In this document: in pieces, positions 35,742-44,109 of the stretch
Layout of the letters: every line of letters starts with the position of its first letter
Numbering within the stretch: position 1 is the stretch's first letter
NCBI RefSeq assembly: GCF_002786295.1
Contig: NZ_PGTC01000009.1
Span: 248,001-312,000 of the forward strand
Source: Pseudooceanicola marinus
GTDB lineage: Bacteria > Pseudomonadota > Alphaproteobacteria > Rhodobacterales > Rhodobacteraceae
Length of the DNA stretch: 64,000 nucleotides
Direction: 5' to 3'
Made by a program: the position numbers and the translations under genes
The notes under the pieces: model-generated
Seen by the model: only the letters and a program-made list of their open reading frames with translations
The model's database searches: none
What the model was told of the DNA's origin: nothing

Positions 35742-36182
35742 CTAGACTTCCACCCAGATTGTCACCGGGCCGTCGTTCGTGAGACTGACCTGCATGTCGG
35801 CGCCGAAACGGCCCGTCTCGACGGGGATGCTCTCCTGCTCCGCCAGCGCCTTGGCGAAATGCTCGTACAAGGCGCGGCCGTCCTCCGGCGCGGCGGCCGC
35901 GGAAAAGCCGGGGCGGTTGCCGCGCGAGGTGTCGGCGGCCAGGGTGAACTGGCTGACCACCAGCGCTGACCCCTCGATGTCCCGGAGGGAGCGGTTCATC
36001 TTGCCGGCCTCATCCTCGAAGATGCGCAGCTTTGCGACCCGCGCCGCCAGCTTCTCCGCCTGGGCCGTCGTGTCGCCCTGCATGGCGCAGACCAGGATCA
36101 TCAGGCCGCGCCCGCAGCGTCCCACCGTTTCGCCGTCGATCTCGACCTTCGCCTCGTTCACCCGTTGCAGCAATGCCCGCAT
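35742..36182 (-). CDS. dtd: D-aminoacyl-tRNA deacylase
   Basis: Cytoplasmic quality-control enzyme of 146 residues that removes D-amino acids (and Gly from mischarged tRNA-Ala) from tRNA. It begins [18 protein letters not shown], has the active-site SQFTL motif in [20 protein letters not shown] and ends with the cross-subunit Gly-cisPro loop ([11 protein letters not shown]). Length and both motifs are typical of Dtd1. Monocistronic, convergent with urtE and divergent from the CZB-like gene. Confidence 0.96.
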   Translation of the reverse strand: MRALLQRVNEAKVEIDGETVGRCGRGLMILVCAMQGDTTAQAEKLAARVAKLRIFEDEAGKMNRSLRDIEGSALVVSQFTLAADTSRGNRPGFSAAAAPEDGRALYEHFAKALAEQESIPVETGRFGADMQVSLTNDGPVTIWVEV

Positions 36183-36328
36183 CGCATCTCTCCTTCTTTT
36201 TCCAAGGCCTAGCCGATCCGGGGAGGCGGCGCGAGGGGGGCGCCGCGGGCGAAATGCCCGGGGTTCAAGATCGGGGAAAGGAAAAGCGCCGAGGATGCTT
36301 GCATGTTGCCGTGATGAGGAGGTGTGAC

Positions 36329-36712
36329 ATGTTCTATCGACCCGACCTGATCGACGAACTGGAAGCGGCGCGAGATGCGCTGGACCGCTGGCGCGACCTG
36401 CATCTGGAAATGGCCCTGCGCCTGCGGCGCGGACGCCGCTCTGGCCTGGTGCATCTGCGCTCGCAGGATGAAAGCCAGTGCCGGCTGGGACGGTGCCTGG
36501 GGGAGATGCGGCGGCAGGCCCCCTCCGATCCCTATGTGGCCGAGCTTTGCCTGCTGCACGATGATTTCCACGCCTATGCCGGCGCGGTGCAGCGCATGAT
36601 CGAGCAGGGCCGGGCCGACGCGGCGATTGCGGCCCTGACGGGGATGGAATTCGAGGGGCGGCGTGGCGCGCTGACCGATCGGATCACCGAACTTCTGGCC
36701 GAAGCCGCCTGA
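36329..36712 (+). CDS. Solo CZB-like (chemoreceptor zinc-binding) protein
   Basis: Protein of 127 residues. ATG 36329 has an AGGAGG site 8–13 nt upstream. The pattern H25 … C51RLG … H77DDFH81 matches the 3His/1Cys zinc ligand arrangement of CZB domains, with the usual CxLGxW position reading CRLGRC. The domain fills most of the protein and there is no methyl-accepting or GGDEF partner in the gene. CZB domains sense zinc or hypochlorous acid when fused to receptors or cyclases. A free-standing one might act as a partner for another protein. Assignment is by motif only and could be wrong; the alternative is a generic four-helix bundle. Confidence 0.5.
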   Translation: MFYRPDLIDELEAARDALDRWRDLHLEMALRLRRGRRSGLVHLRSQDESQCRLGRCLGEMRRQAPSDPYVAELCLLHDDFHAYAGAVQRMIEQGRADAAIAALTGMEFEGRRGALTDRITELLAEAA

Positions 36713-36723
36713 CCCGGTGCCCC

Positions 36724-36745
36724 CCGCAGGCTGGTAAGCCTGCGG
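36724..36745. terminator. Perfect hairpin between convergent genes
   Basis: CCGCAGGCT (36724–36732), loop GGTA, AGCCTGCGG (36737–36745). Nine base pairs fill nearly all the spacer between the stops at 36712 and 36746. Probably a bidirectional terminator. Confidence 0.65.
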
Positions 36746-37825
36746 TCAGAGCGTGCTGGCGTCCGCGGTGACCTCCGGCATCAGCTCTGCCGCGATCTGC
36801 TCGATGATCGGGTGGGCTTCGTCCAGCGACATGCCCGGGCGCAGTCGGCTGTCGTAGAGGATCTCCAGCATCATCTCGTCCTGAGCCGTCAGCAAGGCGA
36901 ACTCGCCATCGTCGTTGAAGATGGAGGGACGCGCGGCACGGCTGTCGTTGCGCAGGCCAAGGCCCTGGGCGATCTCCTCGTGGAAACAGGCGCGGCGCAT
37001 CAGCTCCGGCAGCTCAGCCCGCACCAGGGCGACTGCCAGGTCATAGGTCGCAGGGTTGCCCGCCGCGGCAAAGCCCATCACCAGGCAGGGGATGTCGCGG
37101 GGCAGGGTGCGCAGGGTGTTCCTCGTGCTTGCCGACAGGTTGGGCACGAGGCTGCGTAGCTCGGCAATGGCCTCTTCGCGGTCGTCTTCGCCCATCACCA
37201 GCACGTGGAAATTGCCGCCCGGACCGGTGCCCAGTCCGATCGAATGGCCCGTGGCGTGGGCCAGGCGGCGGGCGTAGCCGCGCAGGACCGCGCGGTCATC
37301 GTCCCGGGTCGCCTCGTCGACGGAGGTGCCGAAGGTGACCCGCATCCGCACAGGTTGCTGCCAGCGCAGCAACTGGCCCGGCATGCCGTCGCCGGCGGCC
37401 AGCCCGGCCCCGGGGCGGTGTTCGCTGTAGAAGGCGATCCGTTCGAAGTTGCGCACCAGGTCGTCGCGATCATGGGCCGCTTCGGCGTCGCCGCCGCCGT
37501 CCTGGCGCAACAGCCCGGCGGCCAGATCCCGGGTCTGGGCCTCGGCGTAATAGGCCGCCAGCAGGCGGCTTTCGACCGAGGCGACCTCGGGCCGTGCGGC
37601 GGTTTCGGTGCGCGGAACGGGGCGCAGGCTTTCCTGTGGCGGGCCCTTCGGGCCGAAGAGGTCGGCCATGTCGGTACAGCCCGACAGCAGAAGCGGCAGG
37701 GTCAGGCCGAGGGCCAGCGGACGGATCCGCGAGGACCAGCGCTCGGCGCCCCTCCGCCGCCCGGATGAGCGCGGATCTGCGGACCGCGAAAGACCGCCTG
37801 CGGGCGGCTCTGCCTTGTCTGTCAT
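36746..37825 (-). CDS. DUF2927 lipoprotein
   Basis: Predicted lipoprotein of 359 residues. After a long basic N-region the hydrophobic segment ends in a lipobox, LLLSGC. A shorter start is possible but not evident. The DUF2927 region includes CLVMGFAAAGNPATYDLAVAL, MRRACFHEEIAQGLGLRND and RPSIFNDDGEFALLTAQDEM, the conserved core of the family. HEEIAQGLGL resembles a zincin HExxH-type region in which the third position is not His (CFHEEIAQ), so protease activity cannot be claimed. It follows the TelA-like gene on the same strand across a 161-bp gap that contains a CCGCCC/GGGCGG hairpin (37896–37912). Confidence 0.8.
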   Translation of the reverse strand: MTDKAEPPAGGLSRSADPRSSGRRRGAERWSSRIRPLALGLTLPLLLSGCTDMADLFGPKGPPQESLRPVPRTETAARPEVASVESRLLAAYYAEAQTRDLAAGLLRQDGGGDAEAAHDRDDLVRNFERIAFYSEHRPGAGLAAGDGMPGQLLRWQQPVRMRVTFGTSVDEATRDDDRAVLRGYARRLAHATGHSIGLGTGPGGNFHVLVMGEDDREEAIAELRSLVPNLSASTRNTLRTLPRDIPCLVMGFAAAGNPATYDLAVALVRAELPELMRRACFHEEIAQGLGLRNDSRAARPSIFNDDGEFALLTAQDEMMLEILYDSRLRPGMSLDEAHPIIEQIAAELMPEVTADASTL

Positions 37826-37986
37826 GACCGTTCGGCCCCCACCGAGTACGATTTACACGCTTCCCCATACGACAGGACGGCCTTTGTGGAAAGGACCGCC
37901 CCCCTCGGGCGGGGTGCCGTCGCCCCCTGTCTGGGCGGGGTTTCGCCGGTCCGTGAACGTATCGGGAGGCGCCGGGCGGGACGGGG

Positions 37987-38979
37987 TCAGGGTTTCGGCG
38001 GATGGCCGCCGGCGGACAGGTCGGCCAGCGCCTGTGCCATCTGATGCAGGGCCTCTCGCGCCATCTCCTGACGGGCCTGTCCCTGTTCGGCGAGGGCCTG
38101 GCCCTGCAGAAGGGCGGTCAGGCAATGGTCGTGGCGCGCTATCTCCTGTGGGCCGGGCTGGGTGGTTTCTGCGGCGCGGGCGCAGTCAGGCAGCGCGCGG
38201 CTCAGAAGGTCCGAGAGATGCCCCAGCAGGCGCTTGTCTTCCTCCTGCGCCAGCCGCACCAGCGGCAGCGCCTGCGCCACCCGGTGACGTGTGGCGGCCA
38301 TCTCCTCCAGCCGCCGTTCCAGCACGTCGCAGCAGGGCGGGGGCACCGCTAGGGTGGCTGGGTCCGGCTGGCGGGGCATGGCCAGTTCCAGCCGCGCCAG
38401 GCGCAGGCATTCCTTCCCGGCGGCCAGGTCCAGGGCCAGGGCGTCGTAGTGGTCCAGCCCCTGTTCATAGAGCATATCCAGCCGCCGCAGGCGCGCCATC
38501 AGGTCACGGTGTCGCCGAAGCAGGTCCTCGGCCAGCCGCCCGACCTGGCGCCAGGCCTCCGCCGCCTGCCGGCCTGCGCGGGGCGCGGGGCGGCGGCGCA
38601 GCCTTTGCCACAGCGTGAGGCGGGCTGACGCGGTATCGGGCGCAGAGGCGGCGCCGGACTGGGTCGCGGCCAGCGCCCGGGCCAGGGCCGTCAGGTCCCC
38701 CGCGATATGGGTATTCTCCCCGGCGTCCAGGGCGAGCAGCATTTCGCGGCTGATCCGCCCCAGCCCGTCATCCCCGGCGCGCCCGAACCCGCGCAGGGCC
38801 TCGGCATCTGCCATGTCCAGATCGGCCATCCGCGCACGGATCTGGTCGGCAAAGGCATCGCTGACCGCCTCCAGCGACAGGGCACTGTGCGCGGGGGAGG
38901 GTTCGGGCAATTCCAGCGCCGAGACGGCGTCGACCTCGGATCGGGTCGCACTGGCGGCCTGGCGGAGGGCCTCCAACAT
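37987..38979 (-). CDS. TelA-like (toxic anion resistance family) protein, divergent
   Basis: Largely helical cytoplasmic protein of 330 residues. The central part (AWRQVGRLAEDLLRRHRDLM, LDMLYEQGLDHYDALALDL, AGKECLRLARLEL) resembles the helical core of TelA/YceG-type proteins. The following LERRLEEMAATRHRVAQALP and LVRLAQEEDKRL align in order with the TelA LxxRxxDLxxLRxVxLQxxPQI region. It is shorter and more divergent than typical TelA (about 380 residues). The family is linked to tellurite and envelope-stress resistance in some bacteria, with unclear mechanism. Upstream of a DUF2927 lipoprotein gene on the same strand. Assignment moderate. Confidence 0.55.
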   Translation of the reverse strand: MLEALRQAASATRSEVDAVSALELPEPSPAHSALSLEAVSDAFADQIRARMADLDMADAEALRGFGRAGDDGLGRISREMLLALDAGENTHIAGDLTALARALAATQSGAASAPDTASARLTLWQRLRRRPAPRAGRQAAEAWRQVGRLAEDLLRRHRDLMARLRRLDMLYEQGLDHYDALALDLAAGKECLRLARLELAMPRQPDPATLAVPPPCCDVLERRLEEMAATRHRVAQALPLVRLAQEEDKRLLGHLSDLLSRALPDCARAAETTQPGPQEIARHDHCLTALLQGQALAEQGQARQEMAREALHQMAQALADLSAGGHPPKP

Positions 38980-39256
38980 CTGCTGCTCTCCTCCTGTTCA
39001 TCGCGCCCGACGGAGGGCCGGCCCCCCGGCCTTCGCGGCGCGCGGGATGGACCGACACCTCTCGCGGGTGTCTCACAGCCAAAGCACCGGAATGTAACAA
39101 ATCCTTGGTCGATGTCCGGCGCTGCGGTGTCGGAGCAGGTTAGCCCCTGACCACGGGCAGGTGAAACCCCTGGCCCGCCGGAAACCGGGCCAGACGGGGC
39201 GCACCAGGAGGATTGTCACCAAACTGTCAGAAGAGGGGCCCCGGACGGAGCGGCGC

Positions 39257-40525
39257 CTAGCGCGATCCGCGCGGCGGCTTTCCGTTGCCGGGCCGTCCCT
39301 TGTGGGGGCCGCTGCGCGGGCCCGAGGGGCCGCCGGTGTCGCGGCGCGGGCTACCCTTGCCGCCCTGCGGCCTGCCGGCATCGCCCTTGCCACCGAAGGG
39401 CGCGGCGCCACCGGGCTTGCGGCCCGACCGTCCATCCTCCCGCGCGCTGTCCGCAGATCGCCCGTCACGGGCGCCGCCCTTGCCACCGCGCAGCTCGGCG
39501 CGGCCGATCAGCCCGCCTTTGCCGCCGCGCGTCCCCTTGCCTGCGCGGGTCTCCTTGGCGCCGGACCGGGGGCCTTGCCCGGCAAAGCCGCGCGTGCCGC
39601 TGTCGGCCTCCGCGCCCTTGCGGGGCAAGCGTTTCGGGCGGGGGGCGGCGTCGGGGTCGATCTCCAGCCCCAGCTGGTCACGCAGGACGCGCGGGCGCAG
39701 CTCCTCGACCTCACCGGCCTTCAGGGTGCCTAGCTGGAAGGGGCCGTAACTCACGCGGATCAGCCGGTTCACCGTCAGGCCGATGTTTTCCATGGCGCGG
39801 CGGATCTCGCGGTTGCGGCCCTCGCGCAGGCCGACGGTCAGCCAGGCATTGGCGCCCTGCTGCCGGTCCAGGGTGACCTGCATGGGCTGGAAGTGTTCGC
39901 CGTCGACCACTACGCCGTCGCGCAGGGGGGCGAGGGTGGCATCGGTCGGCGCGCCCTTGACCCGCACGCGGTACTTGCGCACCCAGCCGGTCTCGGGCAG
40001 CTCCAGCCGCCGTTTCACCTCACCGTCGTTGGTCAGCAGCAGCAGCCCTTCGGAGTTGAGGTCGAGCCGGCCCACGCTCATCACCCGGGGCAGATCCTCG
40101 GGCAGGGCGTCGAAGACGGTCTCGCGGCCCTGTTCGTCCTTTGCGGTGGTCACCAGCCCCGTGGGCTTGTGGTAGAGCCAGACGCGCGGCGGTTCCGCCG
40201 GGCCGAGCGGCTTGCCGTCCACCACGATCTTGTCTTTGCCGGTGACGTTCAGCGCCGGGCTGGTGATGACCTTGCCGTTCACGCTGACGCGGCCTGCCTC
40301 GATGATCTTCTCCGCATCGCGACGGCTGGCCACGCCCGCGCGCGCCATGACCTTGGCGATCCGGTCGGATCCGCTGCCCTGCGGGGCGGCGGCGACAGGG
40401 GCGCTGTCGGCGGTGGTTGCCCCTTTCGGGCCGGGGCGCCGGGGGCGGCCGGGTTTGGCGGGACGGTCAGGGCGGGGGCTGCCGGGGCGGGGGCCGCCGG
40501 GGCGCGTCGGTTTTTTCGGGCTCAT
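39257..40525 (-). CDS. rluB: rRNA pseudouridine synthase, RluB/RsuA family, with basic tails
   Basis: Enzyme of 422 residues that isomerises uridine in 23S rRNA. A Pro/Arg/Lys-rich N-terminal tail (about 1–50) precedes an S4 RNA-binding domain (RIAKVMARAGVASRRDAEKI). The catalytic domain follows, with Asp in VGRLDLNSEGLLLLTNDG and the C-terminal core motif GRNREIRRAMENIG … RLIRVSYGPFQLG. The enzyme core ends near residue 290; the last ~130 residues are a Gly/Arg/Lys/Ser-rich low-complexity tail. RluB and RluE/RluF cannot be fully separated by eye, but the RsuA-family assignment is firm. Divergent from tadA with a 61-bp spacer. Confidence 0.88.
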   Translation of the reverse strand: MSPKKPTRPGGPRPGSPRPDRPAKPGRPRRPGPKGATTADSAPVAAAPQGSGSDRIAKVMARAGVASRRDAEKIIEAGRVSVNGKVITSPALNVTGKDKIVVDGKPLGPAEPPRVWLYHKPTGLVTTAKDEQGRETVFDALPEDLPRVMSVGRLDLNSEGLLLLTNDGEVKRRLELPETGWVRKYRVRVKGAPTDATLAPLRDGVVVDGEHFQPMQVTLDRQQGANAWLTVGLREGRNREIRRAMENIGLTVNRLIRVSYGPFQLGTLKAGEVEELRPRVLRDQLGLEIDPDAAPRPKRLPRKGAEADSGTRGFAGQGPRSGAKETRAGKGTRGGKGGLIGRAELRGGKGGARDGRSADSAREDGRSGRKPGGAAPFGGKGDAGRPQGGKGSPRRDTGGPSGPRSGPHKGRPGNGKPPRGSR

Positions 40526-40586
40526 GTCCCGGCTCTAGCGCAGCTTGGGCGCTTGCGAAAGCATTCATCGCGCGCCAGACAGGGGC

Positions 40587-41051
40587 ATGAGCGTCACGCA
40601 GCCCCCCTTCACCTCCCACATGGACGCGGCCCTGGACGAGGCCAGTGCGGCTGCGGCGCGCGGCGAGGTCCCCGTGGGCGCGGTGCTGGTCGCCCCCGAT
40701 GGGCGGGTCGTGGCCCGGGCCGGCAACCGTACGCGGGAGCTGTCGGATCCCACGGCCCATGCCGAGGTCCTGGCGATCCGCGCCGCCTGTGCCGCTGCCG
40801 GGTCGGAGCGGCTGCCGGGCCATGTGCTCTACGTCACGCTGGAGCCCTGCCCCTTCTGTGCTGCGGTGATTTCCGCGGCCCGGATCGCGCGTGTGGTCTA
40901 TGGGGCAGCGGATCCCAAGTCCGGTGGGGTGGCCCAGGGGCCGCGCATCTTCGCCCACCCCCAGGCGCATCACGTGCCGGAGGTGATCGACGGAATCGCC
41001 GCCGCCGAGGCCGAAGCCCTGTTGAAGAACTTCTTCGCGGCGAAGCGGTGA
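40587..41051 (+). CDS. tadA: tRNA-specific adenosine deaminase
   Basis: Zinc deaminase of 154 residues that converts A34 to inosine in tRNA-Arg(ACG). Zinc ligands and catalytic Glu lie in DPTAHAEVLAIRAA (HAE) and TLEPCPFCAAVISAARI (PCxxC). VYGAADPKSGGVAQGPRIF is typical. Start at ATG 40587 (MSVTQPPFTSHMDAAL); its AGGGG is very close, so ATG 40620 is an alternative. Ends immediately before copy C of the hairpin repeat. Confidence 0.94.
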   Translation: MSVTQPPFTSHMDAALDEASAAAARGEVPVGAVLVAPDGRVVARAGNRTRELSDPTAHAEVLAIRAACAAAGSERLPGHVLYVTLEPCPFCAAVISAARIARVVYGAADPKSGGVAQGPRIFAHPQAHHVPEVIDGIAAAEAEALLKNFFAAKR

Positions 41052-41057
41052 GGGGAA

Positions 41058-41125
41058 GGGGGGCTCTGCCCCCGTCCGCTGACGCGGACTCCCCCGGAGT
41101 ATTTTTGACGACGTGAAGGAACAGG
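41058..41125 (+). repeat. Multi-hairpin intergenic repeat, copy C
   Basis: Best-formed copy, starting 7 nt after the tadA stop. Hairpin 1 is GGGGGC (41059–41064), loop TCT, GCCCCC (41068–41073), with one further G upstream. Hairpin 2 is GTCCGC (41074–41079), loop TGAC, GCGGAC (41084–41089). Hairpin 3 is ACTCC, CCC, GGAGT (41088–41100), directly followed by ATTTTT. The last part is a compact intrinsic terminator. The conserved tail continues GACGACGTGAAGGAACAGG. Confidence 0.75.
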
Positions 41126-41187
41126 GGAGGTGTTTGACCGGTGCCTGTGGCGCGGGGGGCGGAGGTTGCACGCTCTCCATTAAAAAA

Positions 41188-41215
41188 GGAGGGCGCCACT
41201 GCGGCGGCGCCCTCC
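41188..41215 (-). terminator. Intrinsic terminator of prs
   Basis: Perfect 10-bp stem GGAGGGCGCC (41188–41197) / GGCGCCCTCC (41206–41215) with an 8-nt loop. On the minus strand the stem is followed by TTTTTTA, giving a textbook intrinsic terminator downstream of prs. Confidence 0.85.
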
Positions 41216-41250
41216 TGTCTTCACCTTGTTTCAAATACTCATGGCGTGCC
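41216..41250 (-). repeat. Tail of the hairpin repeat, copy E (partial)
   Basis: Read on the minus strand this is GGCACGCCATGAGTATTTGA followed by AACAAGGTGAAGACAGG. It matches the conserved 3' tail of copy C (GAGTATTTTTGA, GTGAAG, CAGG) but lacks the upstream hairpins. It lies between the prs stop and its terminator, facing copy C. Confidence 0.5.
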
Positions 41251-41310
41251 GGGGCAGCCCGTCTCAACGGATCCGTTCGGGGGCAACCGTCGAGCCGGGC
41301 GACTGGCGCC

Positions 41311-42327
41311 TCAGCCGCGGAAGAAGCCTTCGTAGATCGGCTCCAGCGTGCCCTGCTCGAAGAGCGAGGAGACGGAGGTGCCGTTCCAGATGTTCAGGAT
41401 CGCCTGGGCGAACATCGGGGCGGTCGGCAGCACGCGGATCTTCTCACATGCGGCGACCGGTTCGGTGGCGGCGATGGAATCGGTGATCACCAGGTTCTCC
41501 ATCACGGAGTTGGTGATCCGCTGCACCGCGGGGCCGGACAGAACGCCGTGGGAGATATAGGCGTGCACTTCCTTCGCGCCGAAGTCGAGCAGAAGCTCTG
41601 CCGCCTTGCACAGGGTGCCGGCGGTGTCGCACATGTCGTCGACGATGACGCAGATCTTGTCCTTCACATCGCCGATGACGGTCATCTCGGCCACTTCGCC
41701 GGGCTTCTCGCGGCGCTTGTCGACGATGGACAACGGCGCATTGATCCGCTTGGCCAGTTCGCGGGCGCGGGCCACGCCGCCGACGTCCGGGGACACGACC
41801 ATGATCTCGTCGATGCGGTCCTTGAACTTCTCCTTGATGTCCAGGGCGAAGATCGGGCTCGCGTAGAGGTTGTCGACCGGAATGTCGAAGAAGCCCTGGA
41901 TCTGCGCGGCGTGCAGGTCCATGGTCAGGACACGTTCCACGCCGGCCTCGACCAGCATGTTGGCGACCAGCTTGGCCGAGATGGGCGTGCGGGCCTTGGT
42001 GCGGCGGTCCTGGCGGGCATAGCCGAAGTAGGGGATCACGGCGGTGATGCGGCTGGCCGAGGAGCGACGCAGGGCGTCGGTCATGATCAGCAGTTCCATC
42101 AGGTTGTCGTTGGCGGGGTTCGAGGTCGACTGGATCACGAACATGTCCTCGCCGCGGACGTTCTCGAAGACCTCGACGAAGATCTCGCCGTCGTTGAAGC
42201 GTTCGACCCGCGCGTCGACCAGGCCGACGTTCATGCCGCGGTGCATCGACATGCGGCGCGCGATCGAGGTCGCAAGCGGCATGTTCGAATTCCCCGCGAT
42301 CAGCTTGGGTTCGATGATATTCGGCAT
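41311..42327 (-). CDS. prs: Ribose-phosphate pyrophosphokinase
   Basis: Cytoplasmic PRPP synthase of 338 residues, supplying PRPP for nucleotide, His, Trp and NAD synthesis. ATG 42327 ([15 protein letters not shown]) is preferred: CGGAGA precedes it, and the in-frame extension to 42393 is not family-like. Motifs are FNDGEIFVE, the ATP-binding [39 protein letters not shown] and the PRPP loop [13 protein letters not shown]. Its product feeds upp in the nucleoside salvage cluster. Ends in a strong terminator. Confidence 0.96.
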   Translation of the reverse strand: MPNIIEPKLIAGNSNMPLATSIARRMSMHRGMNVGLVDARVERFNDGEIFVEVFENVRGEDMFVIQSTSNPANDNLMELLIMTDALRRSSASRITAVIPYFGYARQDRRTKARTPISAKLVANMLVEAGVERVLTMDLHAAQIQGFFDIPVDNLYASPIFALDIKEKFKDRIDEIMVVSPDVGGVARARELAKRINAPLSIVDKRREKPGEVAEMTVIGDVKDKICVIVDDMCDTAGTLCKAAELLLDFGAKEVHAYISHGVLSGPAVQRITNSVMENLVITDSIAATEPVAACEKIRVLPTAPMFAQAILNIWNGTSVSSLFEQGTLEPIYEGFFRG

Positions 42328-42449
42328 GAGGATGTCTCCGGGAGGCAGCAGGCCCGACAGGGCAGGGGATGACAGATTCGTGACGTTGAACACGCCTTAG
42401 CACCCCGGTAACGTCTTGCCAAACCACGCTGCAGGGGAGGGCCGCCAGG

Positions 42450-43055
42450 ATGTCGCGGACCATTGACTACTATTTCACGACGATCTCGCCTTGGGCCTAT
42501 CTGGCCGGCGACGGGTTGGAACGGATCGCGGCCGAGCATGAGGCCCAGATCCGCTACAAACCCGTTGATCTGATGGCGGTTTTTGCCCGCAGCGGCGGGC
42601 AGCCCTTGGGCGAGCGGCCACCCGCGCGGCAGGCGTACCGGATGCAGGAGTTGCGCCGGGCCAAGGCGAAGACGGGTATGGACCTGGTGCTGGAGCCGGC
42701 GTTTTTCCCGACCAACCCCGCGCCGTCCTGCTACGCCATCATCGCCGCGGATCGGGCGGGCGGCGGTGACACTGGCCTGCTGGTGCGTCTTCTGATGCGC
42801 GCCTGCTGGGCGGAGGAAAAGAACATTGCCGAGGATGACGTGATCCGTGCGGCCCTGGAGGCGGCGGGGTTTGATCCCGGCCTGGCCGACAGCGGGCTGC
42901 TGACCGGGGCCGAAACCTTCCTGCGCTACACCGAGGAGGCGGTGACGGAGGGGGTGTTCGGCTCCCCCTTCTACATCGTCGACGGGACCGAGCGGTTCTG
43001 GGGTCAGGACCGGCTGGCGGACCTGGACGCCTACCTTGCGGGGCGGCTGGGATGA
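42450..43055 (+). CDS. 2-hydroxychromene-2-carboxylate isomerase-like (DsbA fold)
   Basis: Kappa-GST/DsbA-fold protein of 201 residues. It starts MSRTIDYYFTTISPWAYLAG, where the Ser of TISPW is at the glutathione-activating position. RYKPVDLMAVF, FFPTNPAPSCYAIIAA and the C-terminal GVFGSPFYIVDGTERFWGQD are characteristic of HCCA isomerases. True substrates outside naphthalene pathways are unknown; a glutathione-dependent isomerase or oxidoreductase role is likely. Overlaps the downstream alpha/beta hydrolase by 4 bp (ATGA), implying a coupled pair. Divergent from prs. Confidence 0.88.
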   Translation: MSRTIDYYFTTISPWAYLAGDGLERIAAEHEAQIRYKPVDLMAVFARSGGQPLGERPPARQAYRMQELRRAKAKTGMDLVLEPAFFPTNPAPSCYAIIAADRAGGGDTGLLVRLLMRACWAEEKNIAEDDVIRAALEAAGFDPGLADSGLLTGAETFLRYTEEAVTEGVFGSPFYIVDGTERFWGQDRLADLDAYLAGRLG

Positions 43056-43894
43056 GTGACGCCTTGGACGGGATCGGCCTGCGCACCTGGGGGCAGACGG
43101 GCCGCAAGCTGTTGATGATCCACTGTTCCCTGGCGCATTCCGGGGCTTGGGGCGGGGTCGCCCAAGCGCTGGACGGGCTGGCGCAGATGCGCGCCTTCGA
43201 CCTGCCGGGGCACGGGCGCAGTGCCGATTGGGACCCCGCGCAGAGTTTCCAGGAACAGGCCCGTGACATGGCGGTGCGGGTGATCGAGGACTGGGGCGGC
43301 GGGCCGGTGGACCTGGTCGGCCACAGTTTCGGGGCCACCGTGGCGCTTCGGCTGGCGGTGGACCGGCCGGACCTGGTGCGCTCTCTGGCGCTGTACGAAC
43401 CCGTCTTCTTCACCGCGGCCTTCCGGGCCTTTCCGGGCATGGAGGCGCAGCATGATCGCGACCTCGCCGATTTCGCCACTGCCTTTGCCGCAGGCGACCG
43501 GGAAGGGGCTGCGCGGGCCTTCATGCGGGTCTGGGGCGATGGTCGCCCCTGGGCGTCGCTGCCCGAGGCGCAACGGGCTGGCTTCGTGGCGCGCATCCAT
43601 CTGATCGACGCGATCCGGGATACGAATTACGGCGATCCGGCCGGTATGCTGTCTGAAGGCAAGCTGGCCGCCCTGGACCTGCCGGTGTTGCTGATGGATG
43701 GCGCCGACAGCCCGATCTTCGCGCCGCGGATCAACGAGGCGCTGCTGGCCGAGATCCCCGGCGCGCGGCGCCAGGTGGTGGCCGGGGCGGCGCACATGGG
43801 GGTGCTGACTGCGCCCGAGGCGGTGGCTTCGCTGCTCAAGGCGTTCCTTGATCTCGAAGGCGCTGCGCCGTCGGCCCTGCCTGCGGGTGCCTGA
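43052..43894 (+). CDS. Alpha/beta hydrolase
   Basis: Cytoplasmic hydrolase of 280 residues with the nucleophile elbow G90-H-S92-F-G, an oxyanion-region HCSLAHSGAWGGV, Asp in VLLMDGADSPIFAP and His in VVAGAAHMGVLTAPE. These complete a Ser-Asp-His triad. A cap region lies at about 130–200. The substrate is not evident. Translationally coupled to the isomerase-like gene, so the two may act in the same minor catabolic or detoxification route. Confidence 0.87.
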   Translation: MSDALDGIGLRTWGQTGRKLLMIHCSLAHSGAWGGVAQALDGLAQMRAFDLPGHGRSADWDPAQSFQEQARDMAVRVIEDWGGGPVDLVGHSFGATVALRLAVDRPDLVRSLALYEPVFFTAAFRAFPGMEAQHDRDLADFATAFAAGDREGAARAFMRVWGDGRPWASLPEAQRAGFVARIHLIDAIRDTNYGDPAGMLSEGKLAALDLPVLLMDGADSPIFAPRINEALLAEIPGARRQVVAGAAHMGVLTAPEAVASLLKAFLDLEGAAPSALPAGA

Positions 43895-44040
43895 TTGGGG
43901 GGCAGAGCCTGCGACTGGCGGCAGAAACCATTTTCACTTTCTATACATTCTCGACGAAAAGCGAAAACGGTTGCTTGTTGAGGCTTTAGATGAACTCAAG
44001 ACGACAAGGGGTTTTACTTTCAGGATGAATCTACGCAAAG

Positions 44041-44069
44041 GGCGCGCGACCTGCTGTCGTGCGCCTTTT
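44041..44069 (+). terminator. Intrinsic terminator after alpha/beta hydrolase
   Basis: GGCGCGCGAC (44041–44050), loop CTGCT, GTCGTGCGCC (44056–44065), one G·U pair, followed by TTTTC. It lies between convergent genes and could serve both. The 146 bp before it (43895–44040) contain an AT-richer patch with no supported gene. Confidence 0.8.
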
Positions 44070-44109
44070 CAAATCTTGATCTGACGCGATGAAGCCGGTC
44101 CTTGGCGGC

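Noticed and set aside
36970-37010. HEEIAQGLG in the DUF2927 protein as a zincin HExxH site
   Set aside because: The second histidine is missing (HEEIA), so a metalloprotease claim is not supported.
43895-44040. A small gene between the alpha/beta hydrolase and its terminator
   Set aside because: The open frame reads through from within the hydrolase gene with no start signal of its own and no family-like content.
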